A stretch of DNA of 64,000 bases. Source: Heliocidaris tuberculata. Lineage: Eukaryota > Echinodermata > Echinoidea > Camarodonta > Echinometridae. Made by a program: the position numbers and the translations under genes. Each line of letters opens with the position of its first letter. Position 1 is the first letter of the stretch. The notes beneath the pieces were generated by a model. It was not told where the DNA came from, did no database searches, and saw only the letters and a list, made by a program, of their open reading frames with translations. Positions 27,208-36,707 of the stretch are shown here, one piece after another. The DNA is taken from positions 34,684,277 through 34,748,276 of the forward strand of contig CM046845.1 of NCBI GenBank assembly GCA_025618425.1, written 5' to 3'.

Positions 27208-28275
27208 GGGAGGGGCATAGATAGTGCAAAGGAAGAACTTCTATTATTTTCATAACTGTATAGCCACACTCTGATGGTCATCAATTTTTTTTTTTTTTTT
27301 AGTAATCGAATTTTGATATTGATTGTGCTTTCGAACCAGTGGCGTAAAGCGTGTGTTCAGAATTTGAGGGATACTGGTGTTATGGGGGAATGCAAGTAAA
27401 CAATGCCATCGCTTGAGAGGATGGTGTAGGAGGGGGTCTTGGTTTCAAGCTGCCTCGTTCCTTTTTCCTCTCCCTCTCTTTTTCTCTTTCTCTTTCTCTT
27501 TCTTTTCATTCTTTCGAGAGGATGGGCGCCCGTAGCTAGTCTGCAAGGACAGACCCTAATTTGACACTTTATCAGAAAATCAGTGTGTCTTGAACAGTGT
27601 TGAGAGAAGCCTAACCCAGCTACCTACTGGTTGTGTCAATATAGGAGCAGCTATAGCACAGGGACTATGGTAGTCTTACAGTGCAGACACTCTTTTACGA
27701 CTGACCAGGGGTTTTGCCTGCAAACTAGCCCGTAGCAAAGTCGAATGCTTTAATCGTGATTGCGTAAGGAGCTCCGAACCATCCTTGCAGGGGGGGGGGG
27801 GGGGCTGCATGCATGGGAGAGGAGGTATCAGTCCAGTAATCATCTGAGCTAATACCCTCCGCCCCCCTTCCCCATCCTTCGCCGCCAATCCTCGGCTACC
27901 ATTGTAGTCTAGATTCTATCCGTTTTTTATATTTGGTTTATTCCCTAACGCTGCTCTTTCTCTACACGCATATCCCACACAGAGCGCGACTCTCCACTAA
28001 TCGCGCGATCCCCACAATTTCACCCGTCGAAAAAAGGGTCGATTTGGAAGGGCTATATCAGTTTTAGCGTTGGGGGTGTATTATTTTCTCAACGGATCGC
28101 GTTCGTGCGCGAACAGTCCAGGCAGTGGACTACTACCATTGATGCCCTGGTTTGATTCATTGAATGAGTGTTGACTGGAATTGTGGTTAAGCCACGTACT
28201 CCATAATTCTTGTCTTCTTGTCATATTTAAAAGATTCTTTCAATCATAGAGTATTATTGCAAGTATTATACTCAA
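27208..28275. other. Intergenic DNA, no gene seen
   Basis: No satellite sequence continues beyond the gap. The stretch holds a T run near 27285, a pyrimidine-rich CTTTCT tract at 27470-27515 and a G run near 27790. A solitary CAGTGGCGTA near 27336 resembles a hAT-type terminus but has no partner that I can see. No ORF resembles a known protein. Confidence 0.6.
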
Positions 28276-28309
28276 TTACCTGATAAAAAGAGAAAAGGAA
28301 ACGAGGGAG

Positions 28310-28394
28310 AGATAAAGAGGTGAGGGCGAGAGAGGGAGAGAGAGGGAGAGAGGGGGAGAGAGGGATAGGAGTGAGAGAGAGAGAGAGAGAGAGA
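28310..28394. repeat. (GA)n-rich microsatellite
   Basis: The stretch is purine-rich, made of GAGAGAG and GAGGGAGAG units, and abuts the left end of the 28402-29338 element. Similar (GA)n tracts occur at 29355-29530, 31195-31240, 31755-31830 and 55240-55500. Long ORFs through them are low-complexity artefacts. Confidence 0.9.
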
Positions 28395-28401
28395 GGGGAG
28401 G

Positions 28402-29338
28402 CAGGGGCGGATCTAGCTTTTTTCCAAGGAGGGGGTTTGAGGGGCTGAGCTGGGTATTGCGAGGAAGCGTAGAGACCGAGCCCGAGCGAGCGAAGCGAGC
28501 GAGGGGGAGGGTGTGGGAGGGGGGTATCCCCCTTCCACAGTAGGGAGATTTTTCATTTTTAGGGTTGCTAGCTTGCGATTTTAAGCATACTTGCATGCTC
28601 TATTTTTTCTCTTTTTTGCCCAAATAAATGTTTACTCGGAAGCGCGCAAAGCGAGCGAGGGGGGAGGGTGTGGGAGGGGGGTATCCCCCCTCCCACAGTA
28701 GGGAGATTTTTCATTTTTAGGGTTGCTAGCTTGCGATTTTAAGCATACTTGCATGCTCTATTTTTTCTCTTTTTTGCCCAAATAAATGTTTACTCGGAAG
28801 CGCGCGAAGCGAGCGAGGGGGGAGGGTGTGGGAGGGGGGTATCCCCCTCCCACAGTAGGGAGATTTTTCATTTTTAGGGTTGCTAGCTTGCGATTTTAAG
28901 CATACTTGCATGCTCTATTTTTTCTCTTTTTTGCCCAAATAAATGTTTACTCGGAAGCGAGCGAAGCGAGCGAGGGGGGAGGGTGTGGGAGGGGGGTATC
29001 CCCCTCCCACAGTAGGGAGATTTTTCATTTTTAGGGTTGCTAGCTTGCGATTTTAAGATACTTGCATGCTCTATTTTTTCTCTTTTTTGCCCAAATAAAT
29101 GTTTACTTGGAAGCGAGCGAAGCGAGCGAGGGGGGAGGGTGTGGGAGGGGGGTATCCCCCCTCCTACAGTAGGAAGATTTTTCATTTTTAGGGTTGCTAG
29201 CTTGCGATTACTTGCATACTCATACTTGCATGCTCTATTTTTTCTCTTTTTTGCCCAAATAAATGTTTACTTGGCAGCCCAAGGGGGGGGGGGGGGTTTA
29301 AACCCCCTAAACCCCCCCCCCCCGTAGATCCGCCACTG
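28402..29338. mobile_element. Putative non-autonomous DNA transposon with hAT-like ends
   Basis: The left end reads CAGGGGCGGATCTAGC and the right end is GTAGATCCGCCACTG, an imperfect inverted pair of the CAGTGGCG type common in hAT-like MITEs. The interior is almost entirely a tandem array of a 157-bp unit. Flanks are (GA)-rich, so a clean 8-bp target duplication cannot be recognised. No transposase reading frame is present, so mobilisation would need an enzyme supplied from elsewhere. Superfamily assignment is inference from the termini only. Confidence 0.6.
28480..29280. repeat. Tandem repeat, 157-bp unit, five copies
   Basis: The landmark TAGGGAGATTTTTCATT (TAGGAAGA in the last copy) starts at 28541, 28699, 28856, 29013 and 29170, a spacing of 157-158 bp. 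Each unit has a GCGAAGCGAGCGAGGGG segment, a GGGGGTATCCCCC palindrome, GGGTTGCTAGCTTGCG and TTTTTTGCCCAAATAAATG. The last unit is the most divergent, with a small insertion at about 29210-29225. Confidence 0.93.
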
Positions 29339-29339
29339 G

Positions 29340-29467
29340 GAGGGGCGAAGAAGGGTGAAAGAGAGAGAGGGGGGCGGAGGAGGGTGAAAGAGAGAGAGAG
29401 AGAGGTGGTAGGAGGAATGAGTGAGAGAGAGAGGGGGAGAGGGAGAAGGGATGAGAGAGAGAGAGAC

Positions 29468-29501
<34 letters not shown>

Positions 29502-30070
29502 TGAAAGAGAGAGAGAGAGAGAGGGGGGGGGGGAGAGGGTCATCATACCATCAACCAATTTCAAAACATTCCAATAAAGAGATCTTTAATGTTGTCCATT
29601 TAATGTGCTCCTCTCGAGACAGATGCTATAGAAAACAGATGTCATGAAGATTATCAAAGGCTGCAAATGACGTCATTCAGAGGTTGCAAGAACTGCGATG
29701 ACCCTTGTTCGTTCTCATTACTTGAGGGTGTCATGGTCTCGTCTTCACTTTCCCGGCCTGGTAGAGAAACAAAATCCTACCATGCCCACGAGCGAGATGA
29801 ATATATACTTATATTTGGAAGCCATGGTGAATGTTTGTTGAAGACACATTTTTAAAATGATAAATGGAACAGCTGTCCGATATTGACATACCTGATACAC
29901 CACAGGCACATTCAGGGGTGGGTGGAATAGGCCGACCGCCCCCCCCCCCCCCCCCAAGGAAAAAACAACAACTTAACTCCACCCCCACTGATGAAAAAGA
30001 GATAGCCGGGGAGGGCTGCAGGGCGGGACTTACAAAGATCATATACACTCCACCCTTTCGTCTACACAGA
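29340..30070. other. Intergenic DNA with (GA)n and a C run, no gene seen
   Basis: (GA)-rich sequence fills 29355-29530, and a C run of about 16 lies at 29940-29956. Overlapping short frames on both strands are low complexity or show no resemblance to known proteins. Confidence 0.6.
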
Positions 30071-30180
30071 GAAACGCTGTTTAAAAATGCAAACAGTTGT
30101 TTACAATATTGTTTAAACAATTTGTTTAAATATTAAACAGGTTGCATAAGTTTTAAACAACGTTTTAAACAGCGTTTTTA
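30071..30180. repeat. Fold-back palindrome, about 110 bp
   Basis: Perfect 15-bp arms AAACGCTGTTTAAAA (30072-30086) and its complement TTTTAAACAGCGTTT (from 30163) enclose an AT-rich interior with further GTTTAAAC and TTTAAACA motifs. It is probably a small inverted-repeat element, but no target duplication was identified. Confidence 0.6.
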
Positions 30181-30391
30181 CTGCATGTGTATAACAATTC
30201 TGGATCAGCCCCAATATTAGGCTTTGAATGTATACGGATTATTCGTTAAAATTTCTCATTATATATATTATCAAAGATGCAAGATTTGAAATGAAATCGT
30301 ACATAGGTTAAAACATTGCATGGACTATTACTGTATGCACTCAGCTGCTATGTTACAGTTACGACTCTACCGGATAACCCCCTCTTTTAAA

Positions 30392-30873
30392 GGGCTGGTC
30401 ACATTTGTCCGATAACGATAACGAGATTTTTCATTAAATATTTAATTCTTCCTCTCAGAAGAAAATTGAAAAAGGATTTCTTGAAAATTGTTTGTAACGA
30501 AATGGGTAACTTAGATATAAGAATCTTATTCTTCTTGAAATATGTATTTTTTTTCTCAAATATATGTTACATGAAAGTTTGTTTGTATTATTGTTTGAAA
30601 TGTGAAACTGCAGTTAGCAGTTATATTTATGTGAATATTTTTTTTTTTTTTGGGGGGGGGGTTATATTATATGAAATGTTTCAAATTATGTTCACTTTTC
30701 TTTATGAGAGAAAATAATAAAAACTTATTTTAAAAAAAATTAAAGGTACACCCTATAGCTGCCCTACTATTAACAGACACGAGCATACTGAAACGTACAA
30801 ACCATAGAGTAGGGTGTACCTTCAATTGAAAATCTCATTATTGTTATCGTTATCGGACAAGTCTGACCAGCCC
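30392..30873. mobile_element. MITE with long terminal inverted repeats and TTAA-type flanks
   Basis: The left end begins GGGCTGGTCACATTTGTCC and continues through GATAACGATAACGAGATTTT. The right end is its complement, with TTATCGTTATCGGACAAG then GACCAGCCC. Both sides are flanked by TTAAA (30387-30391 and 30874-30878), compatible with a TTAA target as in piggyBac or Kolobok elements. The inside is AT-rich with a T/G homopolymer near 30645-30661. No transposase is encoded. Confidence 0.78.
30740..30825. repeat. Nested hairpin inside the TTAA MITE
   Basis: TTAAAGGTACACCCTATAG at 30740 pairs with the complementary ATAGAGTAGGGTGTACCTT ending at 30822. The pair is separated by about 45 bp and nested close to the right terminal repeat of the larger MITE. 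It looks like a smaller element inserted in the larger one. Confidence 0.5.
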
Positions 30874-30878
30874 TTAAA

Positions 30879-31205
30879 TGTGGGATTCGATTCACAAATG
30901 TATCAGGAGCAAGAAAGGATTGCAGGTGGGATAGTTTATAGACTTTAATTGAATAAAGGAAAGAGTTACCCCAGATGTCGATGCTTTTTTTCACGTGCTT
31001 TGATAAGACACCTGCAGTATTGATGTTACCATAGTGAGGGATTTCAACGGCAGGTGAAGATGTTTTTCGTAGGTCTATTTACATGAGACGAGGCTTTCAA
31101 AACATTCGATCAAAAGCTTAAAGGGATTCCGACCATCAAATATTTAGAATGAAATTAAGCCGTATTGGCCCACAGCCGCGTCAGTGGACATGCAGAGAGG
31201 AGAGA

Positions 31206-31246
<41 letters not shown>

Positions 31247-31789
31247 AAGTTACAGAAAAGCATGCATTTGTATGATAAAATATCTGCTTCCTATATAATA
31301 CTTACGAAAATTAGAACGCAGTATGATTTCTTGAATATGATTACCGGTATGGTCTGCCTTTTTAATGTTATCGCTGTGCAAACATAGCGCAAACCTCCGT
31401 TCCTAATTGTTTCTACAACTTAATTTTCATTATGATATAAAATAAAATTCCAGAAAGAAAATTAACTCTTATCAGTATATTGCTGCTGCATTAGAATTTC
31501 TCTATAGAGAGATAGCTCGATGGGTGGCCGTGGTTAAGATGCTGCCATTGCAATAGGCCAATTAAGCCTAAGTAAACAATCAGTAGTTTATACCGTTTGC
31601 AAAGACATTGGTTGCCATGGCAATCTACAGAGGCCACTCGCTATTGAGGATAATCGGCCGGAATAAAAGTGTCTCCACGGAGCTACTTCGCTTTTCTAGC
31701 CGTCATTAAGAGATAATTTAAGCTAAACTAATAACGAAGGGAAGGCGGGATAAAGAGAGAGAGAGAGACAGTGACAGAGAGAGAGAGAG

Positions 31790-31820
<31 letters not shown>

Positions 31821-32420
31821 GAGAGAGTTAGAGTACAGATAATGGCAGATGCTTAGCTGGAGAATGATTTTATATAGGCCCTATGATATTTTAACCAGCG
31901 GCATGTGAAATAAATGAGTGAGCAAATGAGCAAAATTAGTGATAGGGTAGGCTCATGAGCACTGTGAGAAATATAAATTTCAGACCAAAACAGAACAATC
32001 GATAGTTCTGTGATCAGAGTATCTAAGTTTTAAGACCTCAGGTCTTGAAAAGTTTTGCCAATCCTGTAATCGAAATTACTCTCCTGGTGGCGCTCTCCAA
32101 GTTCATGACCAAGGTAGGATTGAAAGTATGACAAGGACGGGCAAGATTTGTTTATCATGGGTTTATTATTACCTTTTTTGTAAAGACACACCGGCTTTGG
32201 AAGCTAATTTTCTCTCAGCCCTCCCCCCCCCCCCCTTCCTCCCCCGTATAAGAAATGCAGAGTCCCAGCATGGAATATTTGGCAAGTTTGTAACGAATTC
32301 TGAATGAATTACCGTATATGGTTTTTCTAACAATGCGACGAAAATGAGACATTACAAAATATATTACCAGTTTGGTAAGTTAATGTCACTTTAACAATGA
32401 AGCCTTAGGAATCCTCATCA
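30879..32420. other. Intergenic DNA, no gene seen
   Basis: Two (GA)n tracts (31195-31240 and 31755-31830) and a C run near 32221-32234 are the only structured elements. No coding signal was recognised. Confidence 0.6.
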
Positions 32421-32655
32421 AGACCTGTTCCAAATGTAGTCAAATTGTATGCATATACTTTTAAAACAAAGGTTGTTCTTGACAACCTGAAAGCTTGGCA
32501 GAGGCTTGTCTGACATAGCAACAAGTAATGTATGCAAACTAGATTCCAAGTGTTGTAGTTCATTCATTAATAACAGGATAATGGAATACCTCGTTACTAG
32601 GTCCCCAGGAAAGCAACATCCGGCCATAAATTTGAATAATTTTGTGAAAAGGTCT
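32421..32655 (+). mobile_element. MITE family 'AGACCTGTTC', copy 1
   Basis: The copy starts AGACCTGTTCCAAATG and ends TTTTGTGAAAAGGTCT, an imperfect terminal inverted repeat. The interior matches the 49343-49571 copy closely over AACAAAGGTTGTTCTTGACA, AGGCTTGTC, GACATAGCAACAAGTAATG and TAGGTCCCCAGGAAAG. It carries no coding capacity. The short ORFs on both strands are by-products. Confidence 0.75.
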
Positions 32656-34180
32656 GTTTATGCCTTCAAACTCGCCAAGACACCCACTCCAGGGCCATTC
32701 TCCGAAAAACTGTGCAAAAGTGCGATTTTCGTGTGTTCATGTGCATGTTCATACCGTTCAAATCCCTATTTTGTCCCTTGGAAATCATCTTTTTATGTTT
32801 ACTTCATCCTAGAGGCTTGACCTCTAAAATGTTTATCAATAGAGCTGTCAGGACACCCAGGATAATATTAGAAATACAAGCAGAAGAAATACAAGCAGAA
32901 GTTTGATATTACCTTCAAAACCCCATGTCGCCAGGAAAGGAAGTGCTCATCTAACAAGTTCTTACTCGTTAACATATCATTCAAATTAAGTCTTTTGTAC
33001 GTCATTCCATTGACCCTTAAGTGCCTGAATGACAAATAATGTTCCATAACAATATGGGGTTTTGATATTTCTCTTGGGGCTCATTTAGACCATGTCGCCA
33101 AATCGCAGTCAGATACGTTACCCTCTTTTGTGACTCTTCAGAGAAGGTCAAAGTAATGCCGCATAGCAGTGTACTTGAACGAGTTAAACAAAGTCAACCT
33201 CAAGTATAAACGGCACCATGAAATGTTCATCGAATCTCTTGATACAAAAATATATACATTTCCAAACACTTGAAAAACTACTGTTACGATGAGCTAATAT
33301 CAGATACGTTACTTCAACTTTGTTTCATTAAGAAAAAAGTATACAGTAAATGAAAGCAAAGCTCAGGTACTTTTGAATACTTAAGCTAATGCTTAATTAC
33401 ACATCGAAAATTACTTAAGAAAATGATTATTTTTGTGAAAATAGCGTAAGAAAAGAAAAGGCACATCAGATACGTTACAATTAAATATTGTTACTTATTA
33501 AAATGTCTCAGGCAGCATGATCAAGGCAAGGCGCTTTGGCGAACGGATTAAACCTTTCGGACCCCGTACTCTACTTTGGTAAGCATGGCGACTTAATTCC
33601 TGTCGATCTGTGTGCTCTAATAGTGCCAAATATAAATACGGTAACATATCAGGCCCTTTGCACAAAACTTGCGTTTAATCGCAACTCCTAAAAATCAAAC
33701 GCAAGTCCTTAATGCGCACTTCTGATTGGCTGAAAATAAAGTTGGGTTTGATTTTCCTGAGTTGCGTTCAAACGCAAGTTTTGTGCAACGGGCCCCTGAT
33801 CAGATCAGATTAGTAATGTATCTGGCAAGATATTTATTTCTCATTCCATAACAAAAAAAAATATTTGTCCATATATTTTGTAATTATTAATAATGTAAAT
33901 TTTAACTTCTTCTGCTGACACATTCGCTATCTTCTCTCTCGATCCTTTCCATTTTTTCCTCAATTCTTTTCCGATCAGGGTGGTAACGTATCTGATGAGA
34001 TAATCATGTATTACTCATTTGTCGTTTATATTTTTCTTGAGATGTTATTTATTACAGGAACAATGGGGAAATGCAACCTATGCGTATCATTTTCATTGGC
34101 TAGCGCAATTTCATTTTCTTCTTTAGTAGAATCAGTTGTAAAAAAAGCAAATTCTCGTCTAAATTTTTGTACAGATATCA
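32656..34180. other. Intergenic DNA containing recurrent 12-mer CAGATACGTTAC
   Basis: No gene was recognised. CAGATACGTTAC occurs exactly at 33110-33121, 33301-33312 and 33467-33478, and as its complement at 33983-33994. Near-matches lie near 33640 and 33815. A small inverted-repeat element sits at 33652-33795. The motif recurs once more at 36294, beyond the LINE. Confidence 0.6.
33652..33795. mobile_element. Fold-back MITE, GGGCCC family
   Basis: GGCCCTTTGCACAAAACTTG pairs with CAAGTTTTGTGCAACGGGCC at the other end. The middle contains CTTCTGATTGGCTGAAAAT, a CCAAT-type core also found in the related elements at 41692, 45900, 46041 and 49238. It is about 144 bp long and non-coding. Confidence 0.7.
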
Positions 34181-34269
34181 AAATTGTATGAATGTAAAAG
34201 CAAGACGTATACCCTGTTTTGCTCGTATTCAATGTTTGTACTATTCTAACCCTGTATGGTATATAGTAA

Positions 34270-34532
34270 CAGTGGCGTACCCAGGATTTTTTACAAGGGG
34301 GGCAAATTTTGTCAACTGTCAAATTCTGCTTGGAGGGAGACCCGTATTTTTTTCTTCCTTCTCGCCAGCCCTCCAAAACTCGCTCAGTGAGAAGGGGGGG
34401 GGGGGGGGGGGGGGGGGGGTTATCAAATGTTTCCTCAATAATATTCTCTGACAAGGAAAAAAAAGGGGGGAATTTATTTTTTTCTGTCAAAAGCTGTCGG
34501 TGGGCACTCTGCCCCCCTTGGGTACGCTAGTG
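34270..34532. mobile_element. hAT-type MITE with 8-bp target-site duplication
   Basis: The left terminus CAGTGGCGTACCCAGG and right terminus CTTGGGTACGCTAGTG form inverted repeats. TATAGTAA is present immediately on both sides (34262-34269 and 34533-34540), the 8-bp duplication characteristic of hAT transposition. The interior is non-coding and contains a G run of about 24 at 34396-34419. The insertion splits the LINE reading frame, so it post-dates the LINE. Confidence 0.88.
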
Positions 34533-34982
34533 TATAGTAACATAAACAAGTTAGAACAAAAGAAAATTATACAGAACAAAATGGTGAGATTCATCAACTG
34601 TTCTGGTACAAGAACTCATGTTGGCTACAGCGAACTTTCTAAAGCTGGTTTTCTTGAAGTTAACCAAAGATCAAGACAACTTGTATTGCATCACGTGCAT
34701 AAAATATATCATACTAGGTCAAATCATTATATTCGATCTAACTTCAATCTTGTTACTGACTTACATAATTATGATACAAGAAATAGCAGATTCAACTTTA
34801 ACTTACCAGAAAGAGTAGGTAGCATTGAAAATTCGTTTTATTACATTGCCATCAAACATTGGAATACCCTTCCTAATTATATAAAGGAAATAGAAAACTT
34901 TGCTCTTTTTAAGAGGAAATTAAGGGAATACCTATTACTTGAGAGTCAGAGGAGAGAAGCTAATGACATGGTATATGATTGA
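34533..34982 (+). pseudogene. Reverse transcriptase C-terminal fragment
   Basis: This is the longest open part of the LINE, about 149 codons ending in TGA at 34980-34982. It has the YDTRNS and KHWNTLPNYIK motifs that occur after the thumb region of many LINE reverse transcriptases. It lacks the catalytic FADD box and is separated from its upstream codons by the 263-bp hAT MITE, so no functional enzyme is made. Confidence 0.75.
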
Positions 34983-35123
34983 AATTGCCTGAAGACAGAA
35001 CACTTTTCTTTTCTCTGCCAGCTTCATGCTGTCTAAGTTTGTATATACTTTTGTATTTGTACGTTTTAGAGATTCAAAATATTCTTTATTATTCTTTTTG
35101 CTCTTCTTCCTCCTCCTCCTCAT

Positions 35124-35264
35124 CTTCTTCTTCTTCTTCTTCTTCTTCTTCTTCTTCTTCTTCTTCTTCTTCTTCTTCTTCTTCTTCTTCTTCTTCTTCT
35201 TCTTCTTCTTCTTCTTCTTCTTCTTCTTCTTCTTCTTCTTCTTCTTCTTCTTCTTCTTCTTCTT

Positions 35265-35294
<30 letters not shown>
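35124..35294 (+). repeat. (TTC)n microsatellite, about 57 units
   Basis: An uninterrupted TTC/GAA repeat of about 171 bp lies in the LINE 3' region, flanked by impure TCC and TTA/TTG triplets. Poly-Ser, poly-Phe and poly-Arg frames through it are artefacts. Long GAA/TTC tracts can form triplex DNA. Confidence 0.98.
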
Positions 35295-35295
<1 letters not shown>

Positions 35296-35530
35296 TCATT
35301 ACTACATGTATCATTATTAATGTTGTTGTTGTTATTATCATTGTTATTATTCTTAATATTTTTTTTTCCTTCTCATTCTGTAAATAATACAAATTGAACT
35401 TATTAATTTTGTATGTTGGGGACCCCACTGGAAATAAGCTCTCGAGCTTTCGTGGGTTATCCTGTTCAAGCTTACATAATTTTGATCTGATATTCTTTTA
35501 TTGTTGTATGTTAGAGGCTTGGCAAATAAA

Positions 35531-35532
<2 letters not shown>

Positions 35533-35624
<92 letters not shown>
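35533..35624 (+). repeat. (TCAA)n LINE tail, 23 units
   Basis: A pure TCAA repeat of 92 bp directly follows the LINE 3' terminus (GGCTTGGCAAATAAAAA). Several LINE clades end in short tandem repeats rather than poly(A), so this is read as the tail created during target-primed integration, possibly expanded later. Confidence 0.93.
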
Positions 35625-35626
<2 letters not shown>

Positions 35627-36532
35627 ATCTGCTCCAACTTCATTTTTACCGTCTTCCGTAACTGCAAATTTCAGAACTATATCAGAAAAAACATTGCAGT
35701 TTTGTGTTTTATTGTTGGTATTCATATTTTACATATATCTCAATGTTATAGAAGTATCTAATCACTTATCTATGTAAAGATCGTTCTTCACGGTTAGAAG
35801 TGTGTTGTTTTTACGAATATAGTCATATTTTGATGTTCTCCAAGGTAGAATGCATTTATTGGCCCTGGGTCTGTTGCTGTATATGCTAACGGAACTTCCG
35901 ATGCGTCAAATACGTTACCATACACCGTTCTTCTTTGCATCCAGAATTTATTGAATCTGGCAGAAATGTTACGTGCCATTTGTATTTTATCACAAGTACA
36001 ATACCTATTGATAACGTTTCATACATAATCAATGAGATTATTGATAAAATTAAACTACAAATAGAAACTCAACTGAAGGTAACATATTTCAAGCAGAAAT
36101 ATATATGTTTTTGCCTTTTATTTAACCGTCACTTTATAAATCACCATCATTTTTATTACAGAAAAGATAGAGGTTGACTCCGAAATATTTCCATGATGTT
36201 CGTACAGTTTAAGCTTGCAGTTTTACATAAGTATTGACATTTTAAAGTCAGAATAAAGCAGACTATCAGAGGTTTTCTAAGACACTACCTCTTGTAACGT
36301 ATCTGAGATATTGTTTCAAAATGTTAAAAAGGGTCACTGAGTTCTGAAATATTTCTTGAAAAAATGTTGGTAGCCAAAAATCACCCGTTGACTGTTTTGT
36401 ATTCTTAAGGGATTAAAGTTTCTGAATTCATAAGAATTTAGTGACATCTTTGATGTTGAAATTTTGTCATTTGTACAACTCTAATTGCACACTTTGGCCC
36501 TCCAACTACTGAAAGAAATATAGTCAGAGAAT
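35625..36532. other. Intergenic DNA, no gene seen
   Basis: There is no recognisable coding sequence. GTAACGTATCTG, the complement of the recurrent 12-mer, occurs at 36294-36305, and a one-mismatch form lies near 35907-35919. Confidence 0.55.
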
Positions 36533-36707
36533 AGACCTGTTCACAAATTTATGGATGGTTCTTTCCTGGGGACATGGTAACGAGGTATTCCATTAACCTG
36601 TTAATGGATGAACTACAATACGTAGAATTCAGTTTGCATACATTAATCAAGAACAACCTTTGTTTTAAAAGTATGCATAAAATTTGAATACATTTGTTAG
36701 CAGGTCT
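36533..36707 (-). mobile_element. MITE family 'AGACCTGTTC', copy 2 (inverted, internally deleted)
   Basis: It begins AGACCTGTTCACAAAT and ends ATTTGTTAGCAGGTCT. Inside, read on the minus strand, it matches the 32421 and 49343 copies over AACAAAGGTTGTTCTTGA, TTCATCCATTAACAGGTTAA and ACCATGTCCCCAGGAAAG. It is about 60 bp shorter because the region around AAGCTTGTCAGAGGCTTG is deleted. The flank symmetry ATAGACC...GGTCTAT is also seen. Confidence 0.75.

Larger units (their letters stand above)
34190..35624 (+). mobile_element. 5'-truncated non-LTR retrotransposon (LINE) 3' end
   Basis: An open frame at about 34533-34982 encodes residues typical of the extreme C-terminus of LINE reverse transcriptases: NKMVRFINCSGTRTHVGYS, then HYIRSNFNLV, YDTRNSRFNF and IKHWNTLPNYIKEIENF. 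The ANPVW-like lead-in (YYSNPVWY) lies before the inserted hAT MITE at 34270-34532. Downstream come a (TTC)n tract, a 3' UTR with GGACCCCACTGGAAATAAGC and a terminal (TCAA)n tail. Most of the element (endonuclease and catalytic RT motifs) is missing, so this is a dead copy. Clade assignment (CR1-like) is uncertain. Confidence 0.8.

Noticed and set aside
26610..27284. ORFs of 185-224 codons crossing 26708-27207
   Set aside because: They consist mostly of the undetermined bases of the assembly gap.
28276..29564. Ser/Leu-rich ORFs of 85-106 codons
   Set aside because: They are translations of (GA)n tracts and the 157-bp tandem repeats, with overlapping frames on both strands.
34979..35428. Poly-Ser, poly-Phe and poly-Arg ORFs
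   Set aside because: They are translations of the (TTC)n microsatellite in three frames.
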